From Actinomycetes bacterium (GTDB lineage Bacteria; Actinomycetota; Aquicultoria; Aquicultorales; Aquicultoraceae), in contig JAJYQA010000028.1 of assembly GCA_021794835.1 (NCBI GenBank), positions 41,394 to 105,393 of the forward strand: a stretch of DNA of 64,000 nucleotides, read 5' to 3'. This document shows positions 1 to 8,526 of the stretch, in pieces (the stretch's first letter is position 1; each line of letters begins with the position of its first letter). Below the pieces are notes generated by a model. That model ran no database searches, was not told the DNA's origin, and saw only the letters and a program-made list of their open reading frames with translations. Both the position numbers and the translations under genes were made by a program.

Positions 1-1116
1 CTAGTAGAGGGATGCTGCCCCGAATGCGGCCGACCCGTCGAATGGTTGAAAGAGGAGAGCTACTACTTTAGAAGCTCAAAGTACCAAGATCAACTTTTGC
101 AGTATATAAAAGACAACCCGGACTTTATAAGGCCTGATTTTAGACGAAATGAGGTTGTAAGCTTTATCAAGAGCGGAGTTCAAGATACCTCGGTGTCTAG
201 AACTACGTTTAAGTGGGGAATTCCGGTGCCATTTGATCCCGACCACGTAGTCTACGTGTGGTTTGATGCACTTATTAACTACCTTACTGGAGTTGGATAT
301 TTGCAGGACGAAGAAAAGACAGCCAAGTTCTGGCCGGCCGATATCCATGTCATAGGAAAAGACATAATTCGCTTTCACTGTGTCATATGGCCTATGATGC
401 TTCTTTCGCTTGGCTTGCCGCTACCTAAGCAGGTTTTGGCGCACGGCTTCTGGATGCTGGGCGGCGCAAAGATGTCAAAATCGACCGGTGTGGTCGTCGA
501 TCCCAACCGGCTTATCGAGGAATTTGGCACAGACAGTATTAGGTACTTTCTGCTAAGAGAGATAGCCGTCGGCTTAGATGGCGAGTTTACGCAGGATGCT
601 TTAATCAGACGCCTAAACGGTGACCTTGCAAACGATCTCGGCAACCTTGTTCATAGGACTGTCGCAATGGTAATGAAGTACTTCGACGGGGAGGTCCCGG
701 AAGCCGGTGAGCTGGGTGCGCTGGAGACAGTTTTAAGAGATGAAACGATTGGTTTGGCACTGGTTGTCGATGAGTTGATGAATAAAACCGATATCCGCGG
801 GGCGCTTATGCAAATTTGGGGGGTTATCGCACGGGCTAATAAATATGTAGACGAGGCGGCGCCCTGGGCTTTGGCAAGAGAGGGGCAGACCGAACAACTA
901 AGGACAGTCATGCATACTCTTCTTGAAACGATAAGGGTGATTGCGATACTTATTAGCCCTGTAATGCCGGAGACCGCCGAAAAGATTTGGGATCAGCTTG
1001 GGCAGTCTAACTTTACATCAGTTACAATAGAGGATGCAAGGAAGTGGGATATGCTTGCTCTCGGGACAGCGGTCAAGAAAGCGGCGCCCCTGTTTCCGAG
1101 AGTTGAAATAAAGTGA
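1..1116 (+). CDS. metG: methionyl-tRNA synthetase, 3' part (5' end outside window)
   Basis: Charges tRNA-Met with methionine in the cytoplasm. The frame is open from base 1, so the gene starts upstream of the window. The first codons give the second half of the zinc knuckle (CCPECGRP), followed by WLKEESYYFRSSKY, a typical MetRS segment. The Rossmann part continues through VYVWFDALINYLTGVGY and reaches the KMSKS loop (GAKMSKSTGVVVDPN), which binds ATP. A helical anticodon-binding domain follows. The protein stops at LFPRVEIK, just where longer MetRS enzymes continue into a Trbp111-type tRNA-binding domain, so this is the short form. A TTG at 46 could be mistaken for a start, but homology continues upstream of it. 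tatD follows 61 bases later, as in Bacillus metS-yabD. Confidence 0.96.
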   Translation, partial: LVEGCCPECGRPVEWLKEESYYFRSSKYQDQLLQYIKDNPDFIRPDFRRNEVVSFIKSGVQDTSVSRTTFKWGIPVPFDPDHVVYVWFDALINYLTGVGYLQDEEKTAKFWPADIHVIGKDIIRFHCVIWPMMLLSLGLPLPKQVLAHGFWMLGGAKMSKSTGVVVDPNRLIEEFGTDSIRYFLLREIAVGLDGEFTQDALIRRLNGDLANDLGNLVHRTVAMVMKYFDGEVPEAGELGALETVLRDETIGLALVVDELMNKTDIRGALMQIWGVIARANKYVDEAAPWALAREGQTEQLRTVMHTLLETIRVIAILISPVMPETAEKIWDQLGQSNFTSVTIEDARKWDMLALGTAVKKAAPLFPRVEIK

Positions 1117-1177
1117 ACGGTGAATGAGGTTAGGGTAGATAAGATGCTAAGGATTTGGAATAGGATCGGGGAGGAAT

Positions 1178-1954
1178 ATGGCAAAAAAGAGTAGCTTTAC
1201 GGATGCCCACGCCCACTTAGATTTTTTCGGGAGCGACAAGGCAATTGAGGGCGTGGTAGAAAGAGCAAAAGATAACGGTGTTACCAGGATCATAACTGTT
1301 GCAGACAAGCTTGAGTCAAGCTACCGGGCAGTTGAGCTTGCCGAGAAATTCGACAGTGTTTATGCTGCGGTAGGCGTCCATCCTCATGAGGCAAAAGCAG
1401 TTAACTCAAGCACGATAAAGGAGCTAAGAAAACTTGCCGAGCACCCGAAGGTAGTGGCAATCGGCGAGATCGGGCTCGACTACTACAAGGACCACTCGCC
1501 GAGGGTAACTCAGCAGAAGGTTTTTGGCCAGCAGCTTGATCTTGCTGCCGAGCTTGGTCTTCCGGCAATGATACACGACCGGGATGCAAACGAGGACGTG
1601 CTAAAAATAATTACTAAACACCGTCCCAAGAGAGGGGTTTTTCACTGTTTCAGTGGTGATGTGTCTTTTGCGCAAACGGTCCTGGCGATGAACTTCTATA
1701 TATCCATTGCAGGACCGGTTACTTTTAAAAACGCCGGAAATCTAATAGACGTGGCTAAGTTTGTACCTTTAACCAAGCTTTTAGTTGAAACTGATTCTCC
1801 GTACTTAACGCCGCACCCCTATAGGGGTCGCAAGAACGAGCCGGCGAACGTGCGTTTGGTTGCAGAGAAAATAGCCGAAATTAAGGGGGTAGGTATAACC
1901 GCTGTCTCGGCCTCCATACAGGAAAATGTATCCCTACTTTTTTCTCTCCAGTAG
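1178..1954 (+). CDS. tatD: TatD-family metal-dependent DNase
   Basis: 258-aa TIM-barrel hydrolase of the TatD/YcfH family, cytoplasmic 3'-5' DNase activity known for the family. Metal ligands are visible as DAHAHLDF near the N-terminus, GEIGLDYY, MIHDRD, GVFHCFSG and the C-terminal ETDSPYL followed by PHPYRG. Length is normal for the family. ATG at 1178 is preceded by GGGGAGG. It lies between metG and the yabE-like gene, the same place as Bacillus yabD. Confidence 0.95.
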   Translation: MAKKSSFTDAHAHLDFFGSDKAIEGVVERAKDNGVTRIITVADKLESSYRAVELAEKFDSVYAAVGVHPHEAKAVNSSTIKELRKLAEHPKVVAIGEIGLDYYKDHSPRVTQQKVFGQQLDLAAELGLPAMIHDRDANEDVLKIITKHRPKRGVFHCFSGDVSFAQTVLAMNFYISIAGPVTFKNAGNLIDVAKFVPLTKLLVETDSPYLTPHPYRGRKNEPANVRLVAEKIAEIKGVGITAVSASIQENVSLLFSLQ

Positions 1955-2165
1955 CTAGAATCTAGGAACTAGAGACTTGGGACTAGAAACTAGATTTGGC
2001 CTAAAAATGCCCTGTTCAGGGGATATGATTAATAATTACTTCTTCCAGCCTTTTTTGGAATATCCCTCAAATTTATTATTGTAATAGCCAAATATTACGA
2101 ATAAAGTACCTCGATATTAATCCATTATCGCTCCTGCCAGAAGGGCATGTATTAAGCTAAGGTTT
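1955..2165. repeat. intergenic region with CTAG-rich short repeats
   Basis: Non-coding stretch before the yabE-like promoter. Bases 1954-1997 are built from variants of CTAGAAACTAG / CTAGGAACTAGAGAC, resembling the inverse of the TCTAGTTTCTAG units at 55873-55935. The remainder is AT-rich with no gene that I can support. Confidence 0.5.
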
Positions 2166-2194
2166 TTGAGTAATGCGTCCGATTATGGTATAAT
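2166..2194 (+). promoter_or_regulatory. sigma-A type promoter of the yabE-like gene
   Basis: TTGAGT (2166-2171), 17-bp spacer, TATAAT (2189-2194), with TG at 2186-2187 making an extended -10. Predicted start near 2201 gives a leader of about 58 nt. Confidence 0.75.
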
Positions 2195-2258
2195 GATGGG
2201 CAAGTTATTGCGTTTGTGCCTTAACAACTGAATAAGGAATTTTGAAGGGATTGATTTG

Positions 2259-3284
2259 ATGGAGGCACGTTTTCATCAGATAACCCGCGTCTTCAGAGAA
2301 AGAAAGTACCAAGTAATCCTGCTATCTCTGATTATGGTCTTTGTCCTGCTGGATATGGTCTATGGTAGTACGACCATGAACCTAACTATTGATGGGAAGA
2401 CGAAAACCGTACATACGCGGGCGAGAACAGTAGCTGCTGTTCTGAGGGAAAACGGCGTAACAGTTAAGGCATTTGACAAAGTAGTACCTAAGCTTTCTTA
2501 CAGAATTAAACAAGGTATGACAGTAACAGTAAGACATGCAGTACCAGTAACCGTGAAACTTAACAACCAAGAAATTGCAATGATGTCCACGGCCGGCACA
2601 GTAGGCGGTATTTTAAGGGACATGAGGTTACAAACAAAGCCTGCAGATAAGGTTTATCCAAACAAGGATGAAAAAGTCAAGGCAGGCATGAAGGTAGAAG
2701 TTACGCTAGTTACGAGTGAGTACGAGGTCGCCAAGGTGCCGGTGGCATACCAGACGGTAACTAAAGAGTATCCGAATCTGGATTACGGCCAGAAGGTAAC
2801 GGTGACTCAGGGTAAGCCCGGCTTACTCCTTAGGGTTACAAAGATTGTTTTACAGGGCGGTCAGCCTGTCAGCAAGCAAGTTAAGCTTGAGAGCATTTTA
2901 TCGCCGCCAGTAAATGAGGTAATGGCGATAGGCACAAAACGCAAGATTGCCCGTGTAGTAGAACCGACAATCAATGTATCCCGTGGAGAGGCAAGGAGCC
3001 CAGTAGGCAGAGTGCTAGTAATGCTTGCAACCGCATATGCACCTGTCCCTGCCGAAGGCGGCAGTTTAACTGCAACTGGTATGCGGGCGCAAAGGGGTGT
3101 AGTTGCAGTCGACCCCAGGGTTATCCCGTTGGGGACGAGGCTCTACGTCAATGGCTACGGTGAAGCGATCGCTGCCGACACAGGTGGTGCGATAAAAGGG
3201 AATCGCATTGACCTATGTTTCAACACGCCTGGCGAGTGTAATAAGTTCGGCGTACGTACGGTCAAGGTTACCATCCTTAACTAG
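2259..3284 (+). CDS. YabE/RpfB-like cell-wall protein: DUF348 repeats, G5 and 3D domains
   Basis: Probable cell-wall remodelling protein of the stationary-phase survival/resuscitation (Sps/YabE) group. An N-terminal membrane anchor (about residues 19-37) is followed by two DUF348 repeats (about 40-85 and 95-140), a G5 domain (about 150-230) and a C-terminal 3D domain (about 250-341). The three signature aspartates are in AVDPRVIPLGT, AADTGGAIKG and NRIDL; the 3D barrel is the lytic-transglycosylase-like fold of MltA/YuiC proteins. There is no RPF lysozyme-like domain, so it is closer to YabE than to actinobacterial RpfB. A TTG at 2256 precedes the ATG at 2259; GAAGGGA spacing favours the ATG. 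Its position between tatD and ksgA matches Bacillus yabE. Confidence 0.9.
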   Translation: MEARFHQITRVFRERKYQVILLSLIMVFVLLDMVYGSTTMNLTIDGKTKTVHTRARTVAAVLRENGVTVKAFDKVVPKLSYRIKQGMTVTVRHAVPVTVKLNNQEIAMMSTAGTVGGILRDMRLQTKPADKVYPNKDEKVKAGMKVEVTLVTSEYEVAKVPVAYQTVTKEYPNLDYGQKVTVTQGKPGLLLRVTKIVLQGGQPVSKQVKLESILSPPVNEVMAIGTKRKIARVVEPTINVSRGEARSPVGRVLVMLATAYAPVPAEGGSLTATGMRAQRGVVAVDPRVIPLGTRLYVNGYGEAIAADTGGAIKGNRIDLCFNTPGECNKFGVRTVKVTILN

Positions 3285-3325
3285 TGCCCTGATACAGCTG
3301 GGTTTTAAGGAGGGACGTATAAAAC

Positions 3326-4174
3326 GTGACGCTAGCAACGCCGCGGGCGACGCTTGAAGTAGTAAAAAAGTTTGGCCTCAGGCTCGAAAAGAGCCTGGGG
3401 CAACACTTTTTAATCGACCAAAACATATTAAACAAGGTGGTCGATGCAGCCGTACTTTCCAAAGAAGATATTGTAGTCGAGGTGGGCCCGGGCATCGGCA
3501 CACTTACCCAAGCCCTATCAAAAGAAGCCGGTATGGTTATTGCAATAGAACTCGATCGTAAGCTAAAGCCGGTTTTAGACTACACCCTTCAGGGCTGTGA
3601 AAATGTAAACGTAGTTTTTGCCGACGCACTCTCTATTGATCTAAAAGAACTGCCTTATAAACTCCCTGCGCCAAACAAGCTTGTCTCTAACCTGCCTTAT
3701 CAGGTTGCTACACCCATATTGGCTGACTATCTAGATAACTTTCCCGACCTATTACTTTTTGTCGTGATGGTACAAAAAGAGGTTGCCGACCGCATTGTGG
3801 CAAAGCCGGGGACACCTGAATACGGCATCTTTTCGGTTAAGGCTCAATTCTACTGCGAGGTCGATAGGGTGGCGGTCGTTTCAAAGAATGTGTTTTTGCC
3901 TCCCCCTGAGGTAAGCTCGGCCATTGTCAGGATGAGGCGCACGCCCGAGCCAAGGGTCTTCGTAAAGGATAAGGAGCTTTTCTTTAAAGTAGTAAGGGCT
4001 GCCTTTGGGCAGAGGAGGAAGACGATCAAGAACGCGCTTTTAAAAAACCCACAGCTTGAGCTCTCCTCGGATAAATTAGATGGTTTACTAAAGAAAGCAG
4101 CTATCGACCCCCATCGGCGTGGTGAGACACTTTCTACCAGGGAATTCGCTGAAATTACAAATGGCCTTGAATAA
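3326..4174 (+). CDS. ksgA: 16S rRNA dimethyladenosine methyltransferase KsgA
   Basis: Dimethylates the two adjacent adenines in the 3' terminal hairpin of 16S rRNA. SAM motif I is VVEVGPGIGTLTQAL (about residues 50-64), and the catalytic motif is NLPYQVATP; the C-terminal helical part contains RAAFGQRRKTIKNAL. Length 282 aa is normal. GTG start at 3326 with AAGGAGGGA upstream. In Bacillus, rnmV lies just before ksgA; here there are only 41 bases between the genes, so rnmV is absent. Confidence 0.96.
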   Translation: MTLATPRATLEVVKKFGLRLEKSLGQHFLIDQNILNKVVDAAVLSKEDIVVEVGPGIGTLTQALSKEAGMVIAIELDRKLKPVLDYTLQGCENVNVVFADALSIDLKELPYKLPAPNKLVSNLPYQVATPILADYLDNFPDLLLFVVMVQKEVADRIVAKPGTPEYGIFSVKAQFYCEVDRVAVVSKNVFLPPPEVSSAIVRMRRTPEPRVFVKDKELFFKVVRAAFGQRRKTIKNALLKNPQLELSSDKLDGLLKKAAIDPHRRGETLSTREFAEITNGLE

Positions 4175-4333
4175 AAGGAGCTGCGGCTGGGTAGTAAAGA
4201 TATTTTAAGCGTTGCCGTCCAAAAAGTTTACGAATTGGCGAAAAAATCTCTATTGAGAAGCAGGGTTTTGCCGAATAATTGTAAAAGATAATATTTCCAC
4301 AATACTTGCATTTAGCTGTGCTAGAGGGTAAAC

Positions 4334-4362
4334 TTGAAGTTTTTGCAAATTTCGTATATAAT
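4334..4362 (+). promoter_or_regulatory. strong promoter of veg
   Basis: TTGAAG (4334-4339), 17-bp spacer, TATAAT (4357-4362), 32 bases before the veg start codon. The Bacillus veg promoter is a classic strong sigma-A promoter with the same 17-bp spacing. Confidence 0.75.
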
Positions 4363-4394
4363 ATTTCAGAACACTGAAGGAGAGGATAAATATT

Positions 4395-4682
4395 ATGGCA
4401 GTTGGTCAGTTGCCGCAAGTGGAGATAGTTGGTCGAATTCGGAAGCAGTTGGACGGATTTGTAGGTGAAAAGATGCGTCTCAAAGCGAACATGGGTCGCT
4501 GTAAGATTATCGAAAGAGAGGGCGTATTGGAGGAAATACACCCTAATTTGTTTGTCGTAAGGGTTGAGGAAAAGCGCAACCGTTGCCGTAGGGTATCCTA
4601 TAGCTATGCAGATGTGCTAACTAAAACGGTCGAGCTTTCGAATCCTGATAACGGCGAAAGCCTAATTCCCTGGTTACTGTAG
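4395..4682 (+). CDS. veg: Veg family protein
   Basis: 95-aa member of the Veg (DUF1021) family, a small beta-rich protein linked to biofilm control in Bacillus subtilis; molecular function not settled. Recognised by KANMGRCKIIEREGVLEE and by RVSYSYADVLTKTVEL, the two most conserved segments of the family. It has its own promoter and follows ksgA by 220 bases; yabG, found between them in Bacillus, is missing. The C-terminal tail NPDNGESLIPWLL extends beyond the common family end. Confidence 0.93.
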   Translation: MAVGQLPQVEIVGRIRKQLDGFVGEKMRLKANMGRCKIIEREGVLEEIHPNLFVVRVEEKRNRCRRVSYSYADVLTKTVELSNPDNGESLIPWLL

Positions 4683-4743
4683 TTCAAAGGAGTTTAAAAT
4701 AAAATAAGAAGCTTTGATTTAAGGATCAAAAGCCAACAATCAG

Positions 4744-5610
4744 ATGCTATCAATTAAAGCCTATGCAAAAATCAACCTTTATCTCGATGTCATCTCGCGG
4801 TATCCCAACGGTTATCACCAGATCGAGAGCATCATGCAAAGTGTATCCCTGCATGACCTAGTTGAGATATCGCCAGCTCAGGACTTAAGTCTTTCCACAA
4901 CAAGCAGAGAATTATCAAACAAGGATAATTTAGCCTTTAAAGCCGCTGAGCTGCTTCACTCTGCCACCAGCCCTAAAGCAGGCGCCCATATCAATATTAC
5001 CAAGCAAATTCCTGTTGCCGCGGGCTTGGCCGGTGGAAGTGCCGATGCTGCTGCTACGCTTGCCGGGCTAAACATACTATGGGAACTTAACCTGCCAGTA
5101 GAAGAACTGCAGCAAATTGGCGAGAGGCTTGGCGCAGATATCCCTTTCTGCCTGGCAGGGGGGACTATGCTTGCTGAGGGCAGAGGAGAGAAACTAACCA
5201 AGCTAAACCCAATGCCCAAATTCTGGATAGTTTTAGTAACACCGCCTCTACGAATATCAACCGCTGATGTCTACCGCTTAGTGGATGAAAGAGAAATAGC
5301 CCCCCTTTATACGGGGACGGAATTCCTGGGTGCATTGGAGAGCGGCGACATAACCCAGATTTCGGCGATGCTGAAAAACCTTCTTGAAGAAGTCGTATTT
5401 CCCCTTCATCCCGATATCGAGGGTGTAAAGAAGCTTGCAATAACATCTGGCGGCAGCGGGGCTTTGATGTCGGGAAGCGGTCCCAGCGTCTATGTAATAT
5501 GCAGGGATGAGGAAGTGGCAAACCGGGTTGCAAATGATTTAAGGTCGCGAGATGAGGCGCTTTTTGTTGATATTGTGAGGCCGGTTGATAAGGGATTTGA
5601 AATAACTTGA
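4744..5610 (+). CDS. ispE: 4-diphosphocytidyl-2-C-methyl-D-erythritol kinase IspE
   Basis: GHMP kinase of the MEP isoprenoid pathway, phosphorylating CDP-ME at the 2-hydroxyl. Visible motifs are the N-terminal AYAKINLYLDV, the ATP loop PVAAGLAGGSADAAATL and the C-terminal SGSGPSVY. Length 288 aa is typical. The gene follows veg by 61 bases as in Bacillus. Confidence 0.96.
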   Translation: MLSIKAYAKINLYLDVISRYPNGYHQIESIMQSVSLHDLVEISPAQDLSLSTTSRELSNKDNLAFKAAELLHSATSPKAGAHINITKQIPVAAGLAGGSADAAATLAGLNILWELNLPVEELQQIGERLGADIPFCLAGGTMLAEGRGEKLTKLNPMPKFWIVLVTPPLRISTADVYRLVDEREIAPLYTGTEFLGALESGDITQISAMLKNLLEEVVFPLHPDIEGVKKLAITSGGSGALMSGSGPSVYVICRDEEVANRVANDLRSRDEALFVDIVRPVDKGFEIT

Positions 5611-5705
5611 AATAATTTCCTTAAAACTAGAGGAAAATCTAAGAAAAACCAAGAATATGTAACTATTTGATATTAATCGGCAGCAGGCAATGAGGGGTTT
5701 TTAGA

Positions 5706-6452
5706 TTGGTAGACGCGGTTGTATTGGCTGGCGGAAACGCAAAAGGCCTGGCTAATGTGCCGGCAAAGGGATTAGTTCCGGTTAACGGGCGGCCTATGGT
5801 CGAGTACGTTGTTGATGCCTTGAGTCGGTGTGAGGACATCGGGCGTATCTGTGTCGTTATTCCGGTTGAATATTCTTTTAATGGCTCATCTAAAAAGGTC
5901 GGTGTAAATGTGGCAAGCGGCAGCCTTCCTGCGGTCGCCAAGGCGGGTCTTGATTTTTTGCAGGCTAAAGAGCCGGTTCTTATGCTCTCAGCTGATATAC
6001 CTCTTATAACTCCAGAAGCAGTAAGTGATTTTTTAAAGAAGTGTTCAACTAAAAAGGCAGAATTTTACTACCCTATTGTAAGATATGGCAAGTCTGAGAA
6101 GCTCTTCCCCGGTGTGAAGCGGACTTATGCTCGTGTAAAAGAAGGTCGTTTTACGGGTGGCAATATAATGTTGGTCAACCCGAAATTTATAAACAGGAAT
6201 TTTGGCCTTATCGAGCGTATATATGAATTAAGGAAGCAACCGCTAAAAATAGCACAAATTCTCGGGTTTTCGTTTCTCTTAAAGTTCATACTGGGAATGT
6301 TGACAATAAGTCAACTTGAGGGAAGAATAGGCCAAATGACAAATGCAGTCTGCGTGGCCATCGAGACACCTTACGTTGAAATAGGGGTAGATGTAGATAA
6401 AGAGTCGGATTTACAGTTGGTTACTGTTACCTTAGCTGGAGGAGAAAAATGA
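5706..6452 (+). CDS. MobA-like nucleotidyltransferase family protein
   Basis: 248-aa NTP-transferase of the MobA/GlmU-N Rossmann class, substrate unknown. The N-terminus reads VDAVVLAGGNAKGLANVPAKG, in which the usual GG-G-x-R-M loop is altered, followed by PVNGRPMVEYVVDAL and the metal-site LMLSADIPLITPEAV. A hydrophobic stretch near residues 190-210 suggests membrane association or a buried helix. It takes the place that purR occupies in Bacillus, between ispE and ridA, and overlaps ridA by 4 bases, so the pair is probably translationally coupled. Start TTG at 5706 is a best guess. A glycan or cofactor precursor role is possible but not shown. Confidence 0.75.
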   Translation: MVDAVVLAGGNAKGLANVPAKGLVPVNGRPMVEYVVDALSRCEDIGRICVVIPVEYSFNGSSKKVGVNVASGSLPAVAKAGLDFLQAKEPVLMLSADIPLITPEAVSDFLKKCSTKKAEFYYPIVRYGKSEKLFPGVKRTYARVKEGRFTGGNIMLVNPKFINRNFGLIERIYELRKQPLKIAQILGFSFLLKFILGMLTISQLEGRIGQMTNAVCVAIETPYVEIGVDVDKESDLQLVTVTLAGGEK

Positions 6453-6835
6453 GTAGAATCACCATCATAACCGAAGGTGCCCCGGAGCCGGTTGGACCTT
6501 ACTCGCAGGGAGTAAGGGCGGAAAATCTTGTATTTGTCTCCGGACAAATACCTGTCGATCCTAATACAGGCGAGCTTGTCGAAGACGATGTTAGGGTGCA
6601 AGCCAAGATGGCGCTCAAAAATGTGGAATCGGTGCTGGTCGCCGGTAATAGTTCTCTTGATATGGCGGTCAAGATGACCGTTTATTTAAGTGATATAGCT
6701 GATTTTCCAGCGGTTAACGATGTATTTAGTGAATATTTTTCAAAGCAACTGCCAGCCAGGGAGGCCATTCAAGCAGCAGGTCTACCAAGGGGCGCAAAGA
6801 TAGAAATCTCGGCCATAGGATTGGCAAGAACATAG
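6449..6835 (+). CDS. ridA: RidA family reactive enamine/imine deaminase
   Basis: 128-aa YjgF/YabJ family trimeric protein that hydrolyses reactive 2-aminoacrylate-type intermediates. Conserved segments: [36 protein letters not shown] and [19 protein letters not shown], which carries the active-site arginine. ATG overlaps the previous stop (ATGA) and a GGAGG motif lies just upstream. Same place as Bacillus yabJ. Confidence 0.95.
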   Translation: MSRITIITEGAPEPVGPYSQGVRAENLVFVSGQIPVDPNTGELVEDDVRVQAKMALKNVESVLVAGNSSLDMAVKMTVYLSDIADFPAVNDVFSEYFSKQLPAREAIQAAGLPRGAKIEISAIGLART

Positions 6836-6849
6836 AAAAGGAGCGCAAA

Positions 6850-7125
6850 ATGGAAATTACAAAGGTGAGCATAAGACCTGTAGAAATGAACAAGGTTAAG
6901 GCAATAGCCAGCATCACCATCGATGACCAGTTTGTTGTTCACGATTTGCGTGTAGTCGAAGGGGAAAAGGGGCTCTTTGTGGCAATGCCCAGCCGTAAAC
7001 TTCCAAGCGGCGATTTTAGAGACATAGCGCATCCGATCAACAGCGAGACGAGAGAGCGTATCCAGGCGGCTGTTATTGCTGAATACAAGCAGCAGCTTGG
7101 CAGCACATCAGAGGCTAGCAGCTAG
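6850..7125 (+). CDS. spoVG: SpoVG family RNA/DNA-binding regulator
   Basis: 91-aa SpoVG. The characteristic sequence is [20 protein letters not shown], then [23 protein letters not shown] and [17 protein letters not shown]. In Firmicutes SpoVG binds nucleic acids and affects capsule, sporulation and virulence genes; it is also present in non-sporulating bacteria. RBS AAAGGAG precedes ATG. Last gene of the ridA-spoVG pair before the minus-strand dehydrogenase interrupts the Bacillus-like order. Confidence 0.96.
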   Translation: MEITKVSIRPVEMNKVKAIASITIDDQFVVHDLRVVEGEKGLFVAMPSRKLPSGDFRDIAHPINSETRERIQAAVIAEYKQQLGSTSEASS

Positions 7126-7201
7126 AAATTTGAAACCGACTTAAAGTTCTAGGTTGCAGGTAACTTGATAAAATAAATAATTGGTTCTTTAAAGTTTTTC
7201 T

Positions 7202-7252
7202 CTGGTTTCTGAAGGGCTTTAAAGCCCGTTCTGATTTCCGGTCTCTGATTTA
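7202..7252. repeat. intergenic repeat copy A (palindromic core)
   Basis: CTGGTTTCTGAAGGGC, a perfect palindrome GGGCTTTAAAGCCC at 7214-7227, then a tail ending GGTCTCTGATT. The same head and tail recur at 11008-11058 around a different core, so this is a dispersed element and also a possible terminator for spoVG. Confidence 0.6.
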
Positions 7253-8269
7253 GGCTGCCCTAAGGCTGACAGTGTTTTGCGGTTGACCTTCCAGGTAGGA
7301 GATTATATTCGTTATTGTAGTATCTAAAATCCTCTGTACTGCTTCTAGGCTATTGAACGCATTATGAGGCGTTATAATCACGTCGTCCCTGAAGAGAAGC
7401 AGGTGTGTCTCAAGTGCTATTCTTAACCTTTCATGTGAGTATTCATGCGACAGTAACTGTCGCTCTTCTTTTATTAACCCCTCTTCTTCTAAAACATCTA
7501 GGCCGGCTCCCATTAAAATGCCACTTTGCAGCCCCTCGACAATGGCTGCAGTCTCGACCAAACCCCCACGCGAGGTATTGATAAGAATTGCACCCCTTTT
7601 TACTTTGTGGATATTTCTGCGGTTGATCATATGGTGGGTATGCGGGTTGTACGGGGCATGGAGGGTTATAACATCCGATTGCCCAAGTAGCTCATTAAGG
7701 TCGGCATACCTAAAGCCAAGGTTTTTTGCCAAAAGCTCGTCTTGCCTGACATCGAAGACGACGATTTCCATCTCAAAGCCACGGGCTATTCTTACCACGT
7801 GCTGGCCGATGTGGCCAATTCCAACAATCCCAATAGTTTTTCCCTTAAGGTCAAAGCCGCGCAGACCCTCAAGGTTAAATTTACCGCGTCTGGTTCGCTC
7901 GGCTGACGGCAGAATTTTCCGAGTAAGTGCTAAAATTAATGCAAAGGTATGCTCGGCAACTGTATTTTCACCGTAAGATGGCACATTGGAAACCGGGACC
8001 CCTCTTTCCTGACACGTGCGCATGTCGATGTGGTCAAATCCGGTAGACCGGGTTGCGATAAGCTCCAGGTTCGGCAGACGGCTAAGAACTTTCTGGTCGA
8101 TATCTGAGTAAATAAATGGCGATATGATTTCATATCCCTCAGCAAGCTCGACGTTGTCTATTGTTAAGGGGTCGGAGTGGAACGCAAACTCCAGCCCTTT
8201 ATCTAGGTGTCCCTCGATATAGGCCTCTTCCCAGGGCTCCACCTCGAAAAAGGCAACTTTTGCCGGCAT
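7250..8269 (-). CDS. D-isomer-specific 2-hydroxyacid dehydrogenase (LdhA-like)
   Basis: NAD-dependent dehydrogenase that reduces a 2-oxo acid, of the D-lactate dehydrogenase subgroup. The Rossmann loop is GIVGIGHIGQHV, and the catalytic Arg-Glu-His triad is visible in NTSRGGLVET, LDVLEEEG and ITPHNAFNS. An ATG at 8278 overlaps the GGAG at 8279-8282 too closely; the ATG at 8269 has 9-base spacing and gives MPAKVAFFEVEPWEE. It interrupts the otherwise Bacillus-like spoVG-glmU neighbourhood on the opposite strand. Substrate (pyruvate or another 2-oxo acid) is inferred only from family resemblance. Confidence 0.88.
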   Translation of the reverse strand: MPAKVAFFEVEPWEEAYIEGHLDKGLEFAFHSDPLTIDNVELAEGYEIISPFIYSDIDQKVLSRLPNLELIATRSTGFDHIDMRTCQERGVPVSNVPSYGENTVAEHTFALILALTRKILPSAERTRRGKFNLEGLRGFDLKGKTIGIVGIGHIGQHVVRIARGFEMEIVVFDVRQDELLAKNLGFRYADLNELLGQSDVITLHAPYNPHTHHMINRRNIHKVKRGAILINTSRGGLVETAAIVEGLQSGILMGAGLDVLEEEGLIKEERQLLSHEYSHERLRIALETHLLLFRDDVIITPHNAFNSLEAVQRILDTTITNIISYLEGQPQNTVSLRAA

Positions 8270-8295
8270 AAAAATCATCTCCGCAAGTACAGGGG

Positions 8296-8419
8296 TCAGG
8301 AGCCAGAATCCAGGAGAGTAAAGACTTATTTTTGTTTTTAGGATCTAGTGCTCGGCTTCCTTCTTATTCTTTATATTGTTTCCAAATCCGAATGTTTTTC
8401 ACATTCTTCTGGCTCCTGA
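8296..8419. repeat. 13-bp inverted repeat enclosing about 100 bases
   Basis: TCAGGAGCCAGAA at 8296-8308 is exactly complementary to TTCTGGCTCCTGA at 8407-8419. The enclosed AT-rich 98 bases have no open frame. It may be a small non-autonomous element or a long hairpin between the divergent genes. Confidence 0.55.
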
Positions 8420-8451
8420 AAACTCATTATTTTAAATCAGCTGCCGAATAA

Positions 8452-8493
8452 TGTTATAATTCTACTGATTTATAAATTCTACTGATTTATAAT
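8452..8493 (+). promoter_or_regulatory. glmU promoter region with tandem 17-bp duplication
   Basis: Extended -10 TGTTATAAT at 8452-8460 is followed by a 17-bp-period duplication (8458-8475 and 8475-8492) containing TTCTACTGATTTATAA, which creates another TATAAT at 8488-8493. No good -35 is seen for either; the extended -10 is the better candidate. Confidence 0.5.
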
Positions 8494-8526
8494 TGCTGGA
8501 TAAATTAAGTTAGGAGTCGTCGCTTA

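Noticed and set aside
46..48. TTG at 46 as the metG start
   Set aside because: The frame is open to base 1 and encodes MetRS zinc-knuckle residues upstream of this codon.
2195..2258. ydaO (c-di-AMP) riboswitch before the yabE-like gene, as found upstream of some rpf genes
   Set aside because: The promoter leaves a leader of about 58 nt, too short for that riboswitch.
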